NCBI RefSeq assembly: GCF_000155595.1
Contig: NZ_DS989904.1
Coordinates: 2,965,720-3,029,719, forward strand
Reading direction: 5' to 3'
Length of the DNA: 64,000 nt
Origin: Synechococcus sp. PCC 7335
GTDB taxonomy: Bacteria > Cyanobacteriota > Cyanobacteriia > Phormidesmidales > Phormidesmidaceae
The first letter of the stretch is position 1. The number at the start of each line of letters is the position of its first letter. The position numbers and the translations under genes are program-made. The notes beneath the pieces are model-generated. The model did no database searches, was not told the origin of the DNA, and worked only from the letters and a program-made list of their open reading frames with translations. This document shows, in pieces, positions 55,147 through 64,000 of this stretch.

Positions 55147-58100
55147 TTATTCTCCCTGCTGCTCATATAGGCAGTAATAGCGGCCTTTAAGAGCCATTAG
55201 TTCTTCGTGTGTACCAATTTCTACGACCGAGCCTTTATCCATCACCAAGATACGGTCGGACTGGCGGATAGTGCTCAATCGATGGGTGATAAAGAACACC
55301 GTGCGACCCTGCGCCCATTGCTTTAAGTTGTAGCAAACTTGAGCTTCAGTGTCGTAATCGAGCGCGCTAGTCGCCTCATCCAAAATCAGCAGCCGAGGGT
55401 TTTGGAGGACGGTACGGGCGATCGCGATTCTCTGTCTTTGTCCCCCTGAAAGCGAAGAGCCTCGCTCGCCTACCCGAGAGTTGTAGCCGCCAGGTAGCTC
55501 CATAATAAAGTTATGAGCATTCGCAATCTTGGCAGCCTCAATCACACTATTGGTATCGGCTTGTGGATTGGTCAGCGCAATATTGTCTTGAATACTCCCC
55601 TCAAATAGCAGGCTATCTTGGGGCACAATGCCGACCTGCTGCCGCAAAGAGTACAGCTCAACTTTACTAATATCGTAGTTATCAATTAAGATTCGGCCGG
55701 TTTCCGCATTGTATAAACGCGGCAGCAGCTTCATTAACGTACTTTTACCCGAACCGCTTTGACCGACAATGCCAATAAATTCACCCGCATGAAACTCCAG
55801 GTTGATATTAATTAGCTGCAATGGACCTGACGGGGTAAAGCGGAAGGACAGATTCTCATACTTCACGTTGCCGTGAATTTCGGGCATCGGAATCTGAGCA
55901 CGATCTTCTTCAGCTTGCTCTTGCGGATGGTCGATGATGTCGCTTAGGCGTTCTAACGACAGTGCGGTCTCTTGAAAGTTCTGCCAAAGCTGCGTGAGGC
56001 GTAGTAAAGGCTGAGTGACATAGCCAGAGATGATTCTAAAGGCAATCAGTCCGCCCAGCGTTAGGTTACCTTCTAGAACTAAAGACGCACCGAACCAAAG
56101 GACGAGTAAGCCAGAGAGCTTGTTTAAAAAGCCACTAGCCGAACCGGCTGTCGTCGAGGTTAATACCGTTTTAAAGCCATCACTAACATACCTGGCGTAT
56201 TTTTCTTGCCACTTCCAACGGGTTTTAAGCTCCATGTTCTGGGCTTTTACCGTCTGCACACCTGAAAGCGCCTCTACTAGGAATGACTGCGTTTCGGCAT
56301 TTCGCTCCGCTTTTGCCCTGAGCTGACGCCTGACAATTGGCGAGACGAAAAAGGTCAAAATCATAAACAGCGGAATCGTTGCTAACGATACAATCGTCAG
56401 CTTCACGCTGTAGATGAACATCACCAGGATATAGACGACCGAGAACAGCGCGTCGAGCACGACCGTTAGTGCGGTGCCTGTCAGGAATTGACGAATATTT
56501 TCTAGCTCGTTGACTCGGCTAGAAAGTTCACCCACCGGACGTCGATCGAAGTATCGCAGCGGTAGTCGGAGCAGGTGATCAATAATCTCAGCCCCCAATG
56601 CCATGTCGATCCGGTTAGTCGTATCGACAAAGAGGTAGGTCCGCAGGCTAGTTAGAATCGCTTCAAAGATAGCGACAACGACTAGGAACACGCCTAACAC
56701 ATGCAGGGTATCAATGCTGTTTTGCATAATTACCCGGTCGATAATCACCTGCACCATTAGCGGATTAGCTAAGCCAAACACCTGTACAAACAGTGAGGCT
56801 ACCAACACCAGACTCAACGTTCCTCGATATTTCTTCAGAGAAGGAATAAACCACGACAAGCCAAACTTTTGCTGTGGCGTCTGCTCAGTCGTTTCGACCA
56901 GCAGCACTTCCCCCTCTTGGCCCCAAATTTCGGCAAACGCTTCAGGTGAGTGGCGAACGATTTTATTTTCTGCTGGCACCCCAAGCACATACTCAGTCAG
57001 TGAGGTTTCGTAAACGACGGCAAAGCCATCCCGCCAGTTGATTAGTGCTAGTCTCGGTAGGCGATCTATCGAACTTGCTGGAACTTTCGCTAGCTGAGGT
57101 TTGAGTCCGACAAGATCAGCTACTGCGCCGCAGGCCGTTAGGGAGAGGTGGCCTAATCTTTCTTTCTGATTGACCAAAACTCGCTGGACGACATCTCGCT
57201 TGAAAGGCATGCCAAAGTGCTGAGCGATCATTGCGAAACAGGCTAGGGCTGTACCAACGTCCTCTCGGCCTCGCATGACCGGATACTTCAGCGCTTTAGC
57301 TTTATCAGAGCCTTCTTCTACGATGTTAGAATCGTAGGTCAGCTCCGGCGCATAGGGTACGTTCCTACTGGTGTTATCGACAAAAGTTGGCGTGATGAAG
57401 TCGTCAGAAGAACTGCTTGTGTCAATCCCTGTCGATAGTTCGCTAATATCACTCTCGCTAACGGTTAAAGCAGACGTAGAAGCCGCATCGCCTGGGCCGC
57501 TTTGACTGGCGAGCTGACGCATCTCGATGCCAATTAGCCGGGTGTTTTTCTCACTGGTAATTCGCCCATCGAGCATCTCTTGAAGTAGCCAACTGCCTGC
57601 GGGATACTGAGCGATACTTTGTGAGCTGACAAACCACAGCTGGCTGGGTGAGGAGCTACCCATAGTGATAGGGCCAGCGCGCAGGGTACGAGCGATCGCA
57701 TACTTTTGTAGCCGCCTTGCCGCTGCAGCAATGTCATCGACACTGCGGGCCTGCACCTGAAAATACTGACTGACTAAATCGAAAACTTCAGCTAGATAGC
57801 AATAGTCAGTAACCGCCTGGGCAAAGCGTTCATTCGAAGCAATAAGACTTCTAACTGTCCCAATCGGAATAGTGATGGTGTCTACTTCTGACGAGGCGAT
57901 CGCCGTTTCACAAGGGACCCCTCTAGCCAACCCTGCTAGCCCGAGTACCGACTTAGGCTTTAGCAGCTCTAACGTGATGGGCGATCGCTTGTTGGCATCG
58001 TAGCCTAGCAGCCGAGCCTGGCCTTCCAAAATCACCACAACCTGATGAGGCATAGACTCTCGCCGCAAAATCGGCTGTCCAATTCGATAGCGTAGTCGTT

Positions 58101-58200
58101 GACTATCGGCCGCTAGCGATTGGAGAACGGGCGGTGATAGCTGGTCGAAAGGAAAAACTTCCCCTAAGCTCTGATCAAGTGAAATATCGGTATAGGTCAT
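55147..58200 (-). CDS. Type I secretion ABC transporter with cNMP-binding and degenerate C39 domains
   Basis: 1017 residues. Residues about 15-140 form a cyclic-nucleotide-binding domain (QPILRRESMPHQVVVILEGQ). Residues about 300-430 align with a C39 peptidase, but the catalytic Cys region reads EDVGTALACFAMIAQHFG (Cys replaced by Val) and the His of HFVVL is Gly (DGFAVVYE). It is therefore a non-cleaving, HlyB-like substrate-binding domain. The exporter core follows: six membrane helices, Walker A GQSGSGKST, signature LSGGQRQRIAIARTVL, Walker B LLILDEATSALD. This cNMP-C39-ABC layout is a known cyanobacterial form. It lies between the PPIase gene upstream and HlyD downstream. Confidence 0.93.
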   Translation of the reverse strand: MTYTDISLDQSLGEVFPFDQLSPPVLQSLAADSQRLRYRIGQPILRRESMPHQVVVILEGQARLLGYDANKRSPITLELLKPKSVLGLAGLARGVPCETAIASSEVDTITIPIGTVRSLIASNERFAQAVTDYCYLAEVFDLVSQYFQVQARSVDDIAAAARRLQKYAIARTLRAGPITMGSSSPSQLWFVSSQSIAQYPAGSWLLQEMLDGRITSEKNTRLIGIEMRQLASQSGPGDAASTSALTVSESDISELSTGIDTSSSSDDFITPTFVDNTSRNVPYAPELTYDSNIVEEGSDKAKALKYPVMRGREDVGTALACFAMIAQHFGMPFKRDVVQRVLVNQKERLGHLSLTACGAVADLVGLKPQLAKVPASSIDRLPRLALINWRDGFAVVYETSLTEYVLGVPAENKIVRHSPEAFAEIWGQEGEVLLVETTEQTPQQKFGLSWFIPSLKKYRGTLSLVLVASLFVQVFGLANPLMVQVIIDRVIMQNSIDTLHVLGVFLVVVAIFEAILTSLRTYLFVDTTNRIDMALGAEIIDHLLRLPLRYFDRRPVGELSSRVNELENIRQFLTGTALTVVLDALFSVVYILVMFIYSVKLTIVSLATIPLFMILTFFVSPIVRRQLRAKAERNAETQSFLVEALSGVQTVKAQNMELKTRWKWQEKYARYVSDGFKTVLTSTTAGSASGFLNKLSGLLVLWFGASLVLEGNLTLGGLIAFRIISGYVTQPLLRLTQLWQNFQETALSLERLSDIIDHPQEQAEEDRAQIPMPEIHGNVKYENLSFRFTPSGPLQLININLEFHAGEFIGIVGQSGSGKSTLMKLLPRLYNAETGRILIDNYDISKVELYSLRQQVGIVPQDSLLFEGSIQDNIALTNPQADTNSVIEAAKIANAHNFIMELPGGYNSRVGERGSSLSGGQRQRIAIARTVLQNPRLLILDEATSALDYDTEAQVCYNLKQWAQGRTVFFITHRLSTIRQSDRILVMDKGSVVEIGTHEELMALKGRYYCLYEQQGE

Positions 58201-58507
58201 AATGATAAATAAGCCCTGGGGCGCTGTATCGAAAACGAGTTAAGAAGATCGCTGTAGATATAAAGCCGAAGTAGGATCGATAGATTCGAATGAGGAAATA
58301 ATCGGCACTAGGTCTTAATCTAGATAAACAATGGATATGTATGACTATAGTTAGCTGCTTTAGTGAACTCTTACAAGCGTAGAGTACATAAAACTAATAC
58401 GATGACTAGGAGTCTGAAGATGCTACGAAGGTGCAATTCCTTCATTGCCTAAGGCGCTATTGCTTCTTTGGATGTTTTGTGGGGGGCTTCTCTAGGGTTC
58501 GACTCAT
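58201..58507. other. Gap between PPIase gene and ABC transporter gene
   Basis: 307 bases on the minus strand between two genes of the same direction. No gene, hairpin with T-run or clear promoter is visible. The ABC gene may have its own promoter here. Confidence 0.4.
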
Positions 58508-59266
58508 CTAAGCTGCTTCGTCTAGCCCTGCTTTATCTGATACCTCAGGTATGATTGTCCTGACAGAGACTGTCTGGATCTGCTGACTTAGCCATGCTTT
58601 AAACCTTTCAGCGAGCAATCGCTTTCGCATATTCTCATCAAACTTTGCTGGCTCAAACTGCTCTAGTCTAGTGATCACTAGCCATTCGCCGATCTGGGTA
58701 GGCGGCCATAGCTGCTTAGGTTTACTGACGCTCAGCATTTTGCTTAAGACAGGATGAGGTACATTTAGCTCTACTGGGCCTACGACCCCGCCAGTCTTAG
58801 ATTCTTGTCCTTCAGAATATTGGCTGGCAAGCTCAGCAAAAGAAGCGCCATCGTCATTCAACCGAAAGTAGAGTTCTTGGGCCAAGCTGGCGTTCTTCGT
58901 TCTAATCAGCGAATAGGTTACTTGATCGAGCTGAGCCTTTCGCTCGAGAAAATATGACTCAATCTGAGCGCCCCAAGTTTGTTCTTGGTACAGCTCTACT
59001 TGCCGTTCTCTAATCGCTGCGGCCAGCATTTCCTCAGGGGAATGATCTTGCTGCTTGCACCACTCCAGACGCTGTTCGTCTGAAAAGATGCCCCGCTTAC
59101 CGCAGAATATCTCCATTGCCTTTTGAGGATCGCAGGAGATATCCTCTGTAGCCTGATCGATAATAAACTCTTGCACAACCTGAGGCAGCAGACGATACTT
59201 TCGGAGCTTGGTAACCAGCTCTGCTGCATCGAGTGTCTCTTGACCAATTTGGAGGACTGCTGACAT
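58508..59266 (-). CDS. Parvulin-type peptidylprolyl isomerase
   Basis: 252 residues. A SurA-N/PrsA-like helical region comes first (LVTKLRKYRLLPQVVQEFII, with the DxxxAxxIFCGKRGI segment). The parvulin domain lies at about 120-215: SLIRTKNASLAQELYFRLND, GASFAELASQYSEGQESKTGG, and GPVELNVPHPVL. No signal peptide is present, so it may act in the cytoplasm on proteins awaiting type I export. The open frame begins at 59323; the ATG at 59266 is preferred. This gene next to a cNMP-ABC and HlyD is a recurring cyanobacterial arrangement. Confidence 0.85.
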   Translation of the reverse strand: MSAVLQIGQETLDAAELVTKLRKYRLLPQVVQEFIIDQATEDISCDPQKAMEIFCGKRGIFSDEQRLEWCKQQDHSPEEMLAAAIRERQVELYQEQTWGAQIESYFLERKAQLDQVTYSLIRTKNASLAQELYFRLNDDGASFAELASQYSEGQESKTGGVVGPVELNVPHPVLSKMLSVSKPKQLWPPTQIGEWLVITRLEQFEPAKFDENMRKRLLAERFKAWLSQQIQTVSVRTIIPEVSDKAGLDEAA

Positions 59267-59552
59267 ATGGCAATTTCTTCTACAAGCACACGTTACGGAA
59301 AAACCAGCTGGAAGATTCCACACTGAGTAATCCCAAAAGAGTACCCTTACTAATCAAGATATATGGTTACATACCGTATTAGATATTACATATCGCTCAA
59401 AACACATTTGTACAAAAGCTTTAATATAGCTAAGAAATACCTGGGGTTTATGAAGCGCACTCCCTTTGTTCGAGCCGCTATCTATGGCAATAGCTATCCT
59501 ACATGTAAGCAAAAGTTAAGTAAACGTTGTGCTATTTAGTCGGTTTTATGAA

Positions 59553-59780
59553 ATGAAACTTACCCTTCTATTGCTCGTCAAAGGCTATCGGCAGCTGATC
59601 TCTCCGCTATTTCCGCCAATGTGTCGGTTTGAGCCTACCTGCTCTCGCTACGCTTTAGACGCGATTGATCGCTTTGGCCCGCTTCAAGGGACCTGGCTAA
59701 CAGCCAAGCGCTTTTGTCGCTGTCATCCGCTTCATCCTGGCGGGTATGATCCGGTACCGGAGAAGAAATCGGTACTCTAA
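59553..59780 (+). CDS. yidD: Membrane protein insertion efficiency factor YidD
   Basis: 75 residues. The family signature [20 protein letters not shown] with its Cys pair, and [12 protein letters not shown] near the end, are both present. YidD assists YidC in inserting inner-membrane proteins and is an amphipathic peripheral membrane protein. The longer frame begins at a GTG (59529), but [20 protein letters not shown] from the ATG at 59553 is the normal family start. The usual partners rnpA and yidC are not here. A PhoH gene follows 39 bases later. Confidence 0.95.
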   Translation: MKLTLLLLVKGYRQLISPLFPPMCRFEPTCSRYALDAIDRFGPLQGTWLTAKRFCRCHPLHPGGYDPVPEKKSVL

Positions 59781-59819
59781 GAGCCAACATTGTAAAGACT
59801 ATGCTGTAAGCACCATACT

Positions 59820-61163
59820 ATGAAGAAAATCTATGTTCTCGATACCAACGTACTGCTGCACGATCCCAATGCAATGCTACGGTTTGAGGACAATGAGGTG
59901 CTACTGCCTATTACTGTTATTGAAGAGTTAGACCGATTCAAGAAACGGCCTGAAGAGACTGGTCGCAATGCTCGTCAGACATCACGAATGCTAGACTCGC
60001 TGCGAAAGCAGGGAAGCATCACGACGGGTATTAGTCTTGAAAACGGCGGACAGCTTAAAGTTGCTCTTTGTGATCGCGAGACTCTAAAGGCGCTGCCAGT
60101 AGAGTTGATGACGAACGAAGGGGGAGATAATGCCATTTTGGCGGTAGCGCTAGAGGCAAAACAGCACTGCGAGTGCCCAGTTGTGATGGTGAGTAAAGAC
60201 ACCAATATGCGTATTAAGGCTGATACGCTGGGGCTGACGGCTGAAGACTATGAAACAGATAAGATTGATGTAGACGAGCTTTACACTGGTATGGGTGAAG
60301 TACTAGTGAGTGCCGAGCAGATGAGCGCACTTTTCCAGCCAGGGGGAACTGAGCTAGTAAGCCAAGAAACGCTAGCTGGAAAGTTCTTCCCCAACCAGGC
60401 GCTGACGCTGATCGACGTGAATAACCCTAGCCATACGGCGCTAGCGATTATCCGCTCAAACGGCCATCTAACCCCCTTGCCAAAGCTACCTTACAACGGT
60501 GTTTCTCGTATCCAAGCGCGGAACCGGGAGCAGCAATTTGCATTTTCTTTACTATTAGATGATAGTGTTCCGCTAGTGACACTAGTCGGTAAAGCAGGTA
60601 CAGGCAAGACTTTGTTAGCGATCGCAGCCGGGCTACAAAAGGTAACGGAAGAAAAGCGTTACACTCGCCTACTGATCTCCCGTCCTGTTGTCCCAATGGG
60701 CAAAGATATTGGTTATTTGCCCGGTGATATGACCGAAAAGCTAACTCCTTGGATGCAGCCCCTCTATGACAATTTTGATCTAATCTTTAATACTCAAGAT
60801 ACTACCGATAAACCCGCTCACTGGCGTCGTGGCCATGAAGACTTATTAGAGATGGGCCTATTACAAATCGAAGCGCTCACCTATATACGCGGACGTACCA
60901 TTCCCAGACAGTTCTTCGTGATTGATGAGGCGCAAAACCTAACGCCGCATGAAGTCAAGACGATCTTAACGAGGGCAGGTGAAGGGACAAAAATCGTGCT
61001 CACCGGAGATACCGCACAGATTGACAACCCTTATGTCGATGCGGCTAGCAATGGATTGACCTATGTGATTGAACGCTTTCGCAACGATCCATTAGCAGGA
61101 CATATCACGCTATATCAGGGTGAGCGTTCTGATCTGGCAGCGCGGGCCGCAAACTTGCTCTAG
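59820..61163 (+). CDS. PhoH-family ATPase with N-terminal PIN domain
   Basis: 447 residues, PIN-PhoH (YlaK/PhoH2) architecture. The PIN domain (1-135) has IYVLDTNVLLHDP with the first Asp, VIEELDRFKKRP, and later VVMVSKDTNMRIKAD. The PhoH ATPase (about 240-445) has Walker A VGKAGTGKTLLA, the RPVVPMGKDIGYLPG motif and Walker B QFFVIDEAQNLTPHEVK. PhoH2 proteins combine RNA helicase and ribonuclease activity in mycobacteria, so an RNA role is likely. The ATG has only a weak ribosome binding site. Confidence 0.93.
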   Translation: MKKIYVLDTNVLLHDPNAMLRFEDNEVLLPITVIEELDRFKKRPEETGRNARQTSRMLDSLRKQGSITTGISLENGGQLKVALCDRETLKALPVELMTNEGGDNAILAVALEAKQHCECPVVMVSKDTNMRIKADTLGLTAEDYETDKIDVDELYTGMGEVLVSAEQMSALFQPGGTELVSQETLAGKFFPNQALTLIDVNNPSHTALAIIRSNGHLTPLPKLPYNGVSRIQARNREQQFAFSLLLDDSVPLVTLVGKAGTGKTLLAIAAGLQKVTEEKRYTRLLISRPVVPMGKDIGYLPGDMTEKLTPWMQPLYDNFDLIFNTQDTTDKPAHWRRGHEDLLEMGLLQIEALTYIRGRTIPRQFFVIDEAQNLTPHEVKTILTRAGEGTKIVLTGDTAQIDNPYVDAASNGLTYVIERFRNDPLAGHITLYQGERSDLAARAANLL

Positions 61164-61210
61164 ACGGTATGATCTCTCTATCGAGACTCTCGTTGTTGAG
61201 GCAGTAAGTC

Positions 61211-62974
61211 ATGAATGGTGCGATTGTTGATCCGATTTTGCAGCGGTACAAATCGGCGATCGCGCAGCTTCTAGACCAGTTGGCTCGTTTTGCTCAAGCT
61301 ATCGACAATGCGGCGCTGACTAGAACCATACAAAATCTGCAGGATAATATCAATCAGCCTTTTCTATTCGTTGTCATTGGCGAAGTCAAAGCAGGCAAAA
61401 GTAGCTTTATCAACGCGCTATTAGATAGTGGTGAAATCTGTGAGGTCGGCGCTGATCCTCGTACCAACATGGTTGCTAAGATCATCTATGCCCAAGGTGA
61501 AGGCTACAGCCGTGAGGTCCATCCAGGTGAGCTGCGAGAGATCGGTCGGCCGGTGCCAATTTTGCAGCAGATTGCCATCGTAGATACGCCTGGGACGAAT
61601 AGTCCTTCACAAAAGCACGAAGCTATCACTAAAGAATTCATTCCTAACAGCGATCTGGTTATCTTTGTCTTCTTTTCAAAAAATCCCTATACCAATACCG
61701 CTTGGACTTTAGTAGATTTCGCTCATAAGGAATGGAGAAAGCCGGTTATCTTCGTACTACAGCAAGCTGACCTAGCCGACGATAGAGAGTTGCAAGCTTC
61801 AGTGCAATACATCGCTCAAGAAGCACAGCAAAGGCAAATTGCCGATCCAAAAGTGTTTGCAACTTCAGCCAAGCTAGCCACTGACAAGCTCAAGAGCGAT
61901 CACTCAAACAGTGATGATAGCTCAGAGAATATCGATGCTGGCTTTGCTCCGGTTCAAGACTTTATTCGCAGCACCATCACAGGCGGACAGGGCTATCGGC
62001 TAAAACTTACCTCAAATATCGGTGCGGCAGAACAGATTGTTGAGCGCTTAGGAAACGATATGCGGCTGATCAAACAGCAGCTACATCAAGATGAAACGGT
62101 GGTGGCAAGAATACGCGATCGCCTGGGCCAGGGACAGAACCAGTCTCACTATGAGATAGATGCTTTAGTAGAACGACTGATGGTTCAATACGAGCGTACT
62201 ATCTATCAGATTAAGCAAGAATTTCGAGATGGCCTTTCTATTTTCACGCTAGCCAAACGCTCTGTGCTCTCAATTTTTAATCGTAAGCAGCGCATAGAAA
62301 CTTGGATGAACGATCTCAAGACACGCGCTCAAAAGGAGCTAGAAGAGACTTTAGATGAGACTTCAAAAGAGGGTGCCAAGCGATTTATCGATGGTATTCA
62401 ATCTATGATCAAGCAGCTGCTAGCAGAGGTAACCGCGTTAGAGAATGACGCACTGAGGAAAACGGAAATCACACTGCCAATGCTCGAATATCGCTACGAG
62501 GTGATCGAAAGCGTCAAGACCAAGATTTCTGCTTTGCTCAACGATGAAACGTTCATGAACTGTTTGACTGATACTGTCGATGGTGTTGGCCCAGGTGTTG
62601 CAGGCGGTGGACTTCTAGCAGTCATTGGTGGAACCATCGCAGCAGTAACAGAAATTGTGATTTTAGATATTATTGGCAGTGTGTTTCTGGGCGTGGGTGT
62701 GCTGCTAGCAGGCGGCGTGTTAGTGGCCAAAAGACGCAGGCTAATTCAGAAGCTAGATACTGAGCTAGAGAGAAACAAAACCAAATTCGAGGCGACAGTA
62801 TCAGAACAGCTAAACGCTAAGCTCAGCGGTATTTATGATGAAATTAACGCTAGCTTTGTTGATCTCTATGACTATGTAGAAAAAGAAAGAGAGAGTTTAA
62901 CACCCTTAATTCAACAGTTTGAACAGATTCAGCGTCAAACGAAGACGCTTGCTGCAGCAGTTCGCCAGCTATGA
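61211..62974 (+). CDS. Bacterial dynamin-like GTPase
   Basis: 587 residues. G1 is FVVIGEVKAGKSSFINALL, G2 Thr is in the TNMVAKI region, G3 is IVDTPGTNSPSQKHEAI and G4 is FVLQQADLADD. The helical stalk region follows with long amphipathic helices. A hydrophobic hairpin near residues 455-510 (GVGPGVAGGGLLAVIGGTIA, then VFLGVGVLLAGGVLVAKRRR) is the paddle-like membrane segment. Coiled coil closes the C-terminus. Such proteins remodel or repair membranes. It overlaps or abuts the GNAT gene downstream. Confidence 0.9.
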   Translation: MNGAIVDPILQRYKSAIAQLLDQLARFAQAIDNAALTRTIQNLQDNINQPFLFVVIGEVKAGKSSFINALLDSGEICEVGADPRTNMVAKIIYAQGEGYSREVHPGELREIGRPVPILQQIAIVDTPGTNSPSQKHEAITKEFIPNSDLVIFVFFSKNPYTNTAWTLVDFAHKEWRKPVIFVLQQADLADDRELQASVQYIAQEAQQRQIADPKVFATSAKLATDKLKSDHSNSDDSSENIDAGFAPVQDFIRSTITGGQGYRLKLTSNIGAAEQIVERLGNDMRLIKQQLHQDETVVARIRDRLGQGQNQSHYEIDALVERLMVQYERTIYQIKQEFRDGLSIFTLAKRSVLSIFNRKQRIETWMNDLKTRAQKELEETLDETSKEGAKRFIDGIQSMIKQLLAEVTALENDALRKTEITLPMLEYRYEVIESVKTKISALLNDETFMNCLTDTVDGVGPGVAGGGLLAVIGGTIAAVTEIVILDIIGSVFLGVGVLLAGGVLVAKRRRLIQKLDTELERNKTKFEATVSEQLNAKLSGIYDEINASFVDLYDYVEKERESLTPLIQQFEQIQRQTKTLAAAVRQL

Positions 62975-62993
62975 TCCTCTAGCTGTATTCACC

Positions 62994-63548
62994 TTGAGTA
63001 ACTCCACTTTGAGTAACTATCGTATTCGACTAGCTGAGGTAGAAGATCTTGCTCGTATCCCTGCGATTGAAGCGGCAGCGGCTAAGCAGTTTGAACCTTA
63101 TGTTTCACAGCTAGAAATCTCGGTAGATCACCTTTCTGGCCTTACGCCGATGACTTTTCTAAAGCGGGCGCAGCTAGAAAAACGGATATGGGTAGCGGTG
63201 TTAGAAAACCAGCCCGTAGGATTTATTGTTGCTAAGTTTTTGATAGAAAGCTGTTTTATTGTAGAGCTTGATGTGCTACCAGCCTATAGTCGACAGGGGA
63301 TTGGCTCCGCGCTAATTGAGATTTGCTGTGAGGGTGCGCGATCGCGAAATCACACCCAGCTTACGCTGACCACTTTCCGCTATGTCCCTTGGAATATTCC
63401 CTTTTATCAGCAGTGCGGTTTTGAGATTCTTCCCATAGAGCGCTGTTCTTCTGAACTAAGCGCTATCGTGCAGCACGAAGCCCGCTATGGCTTTGTCCAA
63501 AAGCATCGCGTCGTGATGCGTCGGATCCTGTCTAGAAAGCGAGAATGA
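62994..63548 (+). CDS. GNAT-family N-acetyltransferase
   Basis: About 184 residues. The acetyl-CoA motif is LDVLPAYSRQGIGSALIEIC (R-x-x-G-x-G/A), preceded by EVEDLARIPAIEAAAAKQFE and followed by NIPFYQQCGFEIL. The frame has no ATG near the expected start. It is open from a TTG at 62919 inside the dynamin gene; TTG codons at 62994 and 63009 are closer to the domain, and I chose 62994. These two lie in a near-perfect direct repeat (TTGAGTAACT twice). The acceptor is unknown. queG follows 19 bases later. Confidence 0.8.
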   Translation: MSNSTLSNYRIRLAEVEDLARIPAIEAAAAKQFEPYVSQLEISVDHLSGLTPMTFLKRAQLEKRIWVAVLENQPVGFIVAKFLIESCFIVELDVLPAYSRQGIGSALIEICCEGARSRNHTQLTLTTFRYVPWNIPFYQQCGFEILPIERCSSELSAIVQHEARYGFVQKHRVVMRRILSRKRE

Positions 63549-63567
63549 TTGTGAAGGGAGAATCGCT

Positions 63568-64000
63568 GTGATCGATAGTGAAACTAAGCTAGATAGTGAA
63601 ACGATTAAACAACAGGCGATCGCACTAGGTTTTCACAAAGCGGGAATCGCTGCCATTCCAGCTGAGATGTCTGAGTCTGAGCAAACGGTCAAACGCTCAC
63701 TGCAATCTTGGCTATCTAGGGGTTATCAGGCAGATATGACCTGGATGAGCAACCCCAAACGGCAAAATGTACGCGCGGTCATGCCGGAGGCAAACGCTGT
63801 GATCTGTGTTGCCCTCAACTACTACACCGATCATCAAAGACCAATAGGCTCGCAATACGCCAAAATTTCTCGCTATGGCTGGGGAAGAGACTACCACCGG
63901 GTGCTAACTAAAAAGCTAAAGCAACTTGCTGCCTGGTTGTGCTCGCAAAGCAGCGGAGAAAATAAGATTGTAGCCCGCCCTTATGCGGATACAGGTCCGG
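63568..64000 (+). CDS. queG: Epoxyqueuosine reductase, 5' part, cut by window edge
   Basis: First 144 codons of QueG, the cobalamin and Fe-S enzyme making queuosine in tRNA. The N-terminal IALGFHKAGIAAI, SWLSRGYQADMTWM, VMPEANAVICVALNYY and ISRYGWGRDYHRVLTKKLKQ are characteristic. It starts at a GTG with GGGAG seven bases upstream. The Fe-S cluster domain lies beyond the window. It follows the GNAT gene by 19 bases and may be cotranscribed with it. Confidence 0.95.
   Translation, partial: MIDSETKLDSETIKQQAIALGFHKAGIAAIPAEMSESEQTVKRSLQSWLSRGYQADMTWMSNPKRQNVRAVMPEANAVICVALNYYTDHQRPIGSQYAKISRYGWGRDYHRVLTKKLKQLAAWLCSQSSGENKIVARPYADTGP

Noticed and set aside
1-64000. tRNA, rRNA, tmRNA or other structured RNA genes and riboswitches
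   Set aside because: Looking through the intergenic regions I found no T-loop-like GGTTCGAATCC motif in a cloverleaf context and no familiar riboswitch core; a covariance-model search was not possible here.

Overview
The window is chromosomal DNA of a cyanobacterium. It carries ndhB of the NDH-1 complex, the cyanobacterial-type SelD fusion and the MgsA-like/diacylglycerol-kinase fusion. GCGATCGC octamers (HIP1) occur throughout, inside and outside genes. I see no rRNA, tRNA, CRISPR array or intact insertion sequence. The gene set fits a Leptolyngbya/Synechococcales-type cyanobacterium, but that placement is an inference.

Layout. 1-1801: a cut-off Na+/Ca2+ antiporter and a PPOX flavoprotein. 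2207-8751: a nitrogen-scavenging block with a BMP-type (nucleoside/ureide) ABC transporter (Tat lipoprotein, two permeases, double ATPase), a stand-alone allophanate-hydrolase C-terminal domain protein and a biuret amidohydrolase-like enzyme. 8916-11522: an unusual fusion of a cNMP-binding domain, a bEBP-like AAA+ domain without GAFTGA, and a membrane Fe-S module. 11833-17642: a ligase-associated-type exonuclease, a coiled-coil membrane protein, Ppx/GppA and a small DUF6884-like protein. 17668-21249: an accessory stretch with a PD-(D/E)XK-like protein, a membrane pentapeptide-repeat protein containing 58 tandem Ala-Gly/Ala-Val hexamers, and a PIN toxin/antitoxin pair. 21604-31009: SelD fusion, GST, globin, a small secreted SH3-like protein beside gene remnants and duplicated DNA, MgsA/DAGK, a UbiH-like hydroxylase, YebC and glucokinase. 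31575-38563: methyltransferase, trpB with a clear promoter, RNase D, and two glycosyltransferases. 38615-46498: an incomplete peptide ABC system, GIY-YIG protein, DMT exporter with OHCU decarboxylase, methyltransferase, and a CAP-RTX exoprotein. 46499-52755: topA, ndhB, PAS-LuxR regulator, alkyladenine glycosylase. 52828-59266: two small membrane proteins and a type I secretion operon (PPIase, ABC with cNMP and degenerate C39 domains, HlyD). 59553-64000: yidD, PhoH, a dynamin-like GTPase, GNAT, and the start of queG.

How they fit together. The BMP/biuret block and the OHCU decarboxylase 35 kb away both point to use of ureides or purine breakdown products as nitrogen sources. The CAP-RTX protein is a natural candidate substrate for the type I secretion operon some 10 kb away. 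The most unusual items are the AG/AV-array pentapeptide protein and the cNMP-AAA-FeS fusion. Translation starts were moved inward from the longest open frame where family length or a ribosome binding site supported it; such cases are stated.
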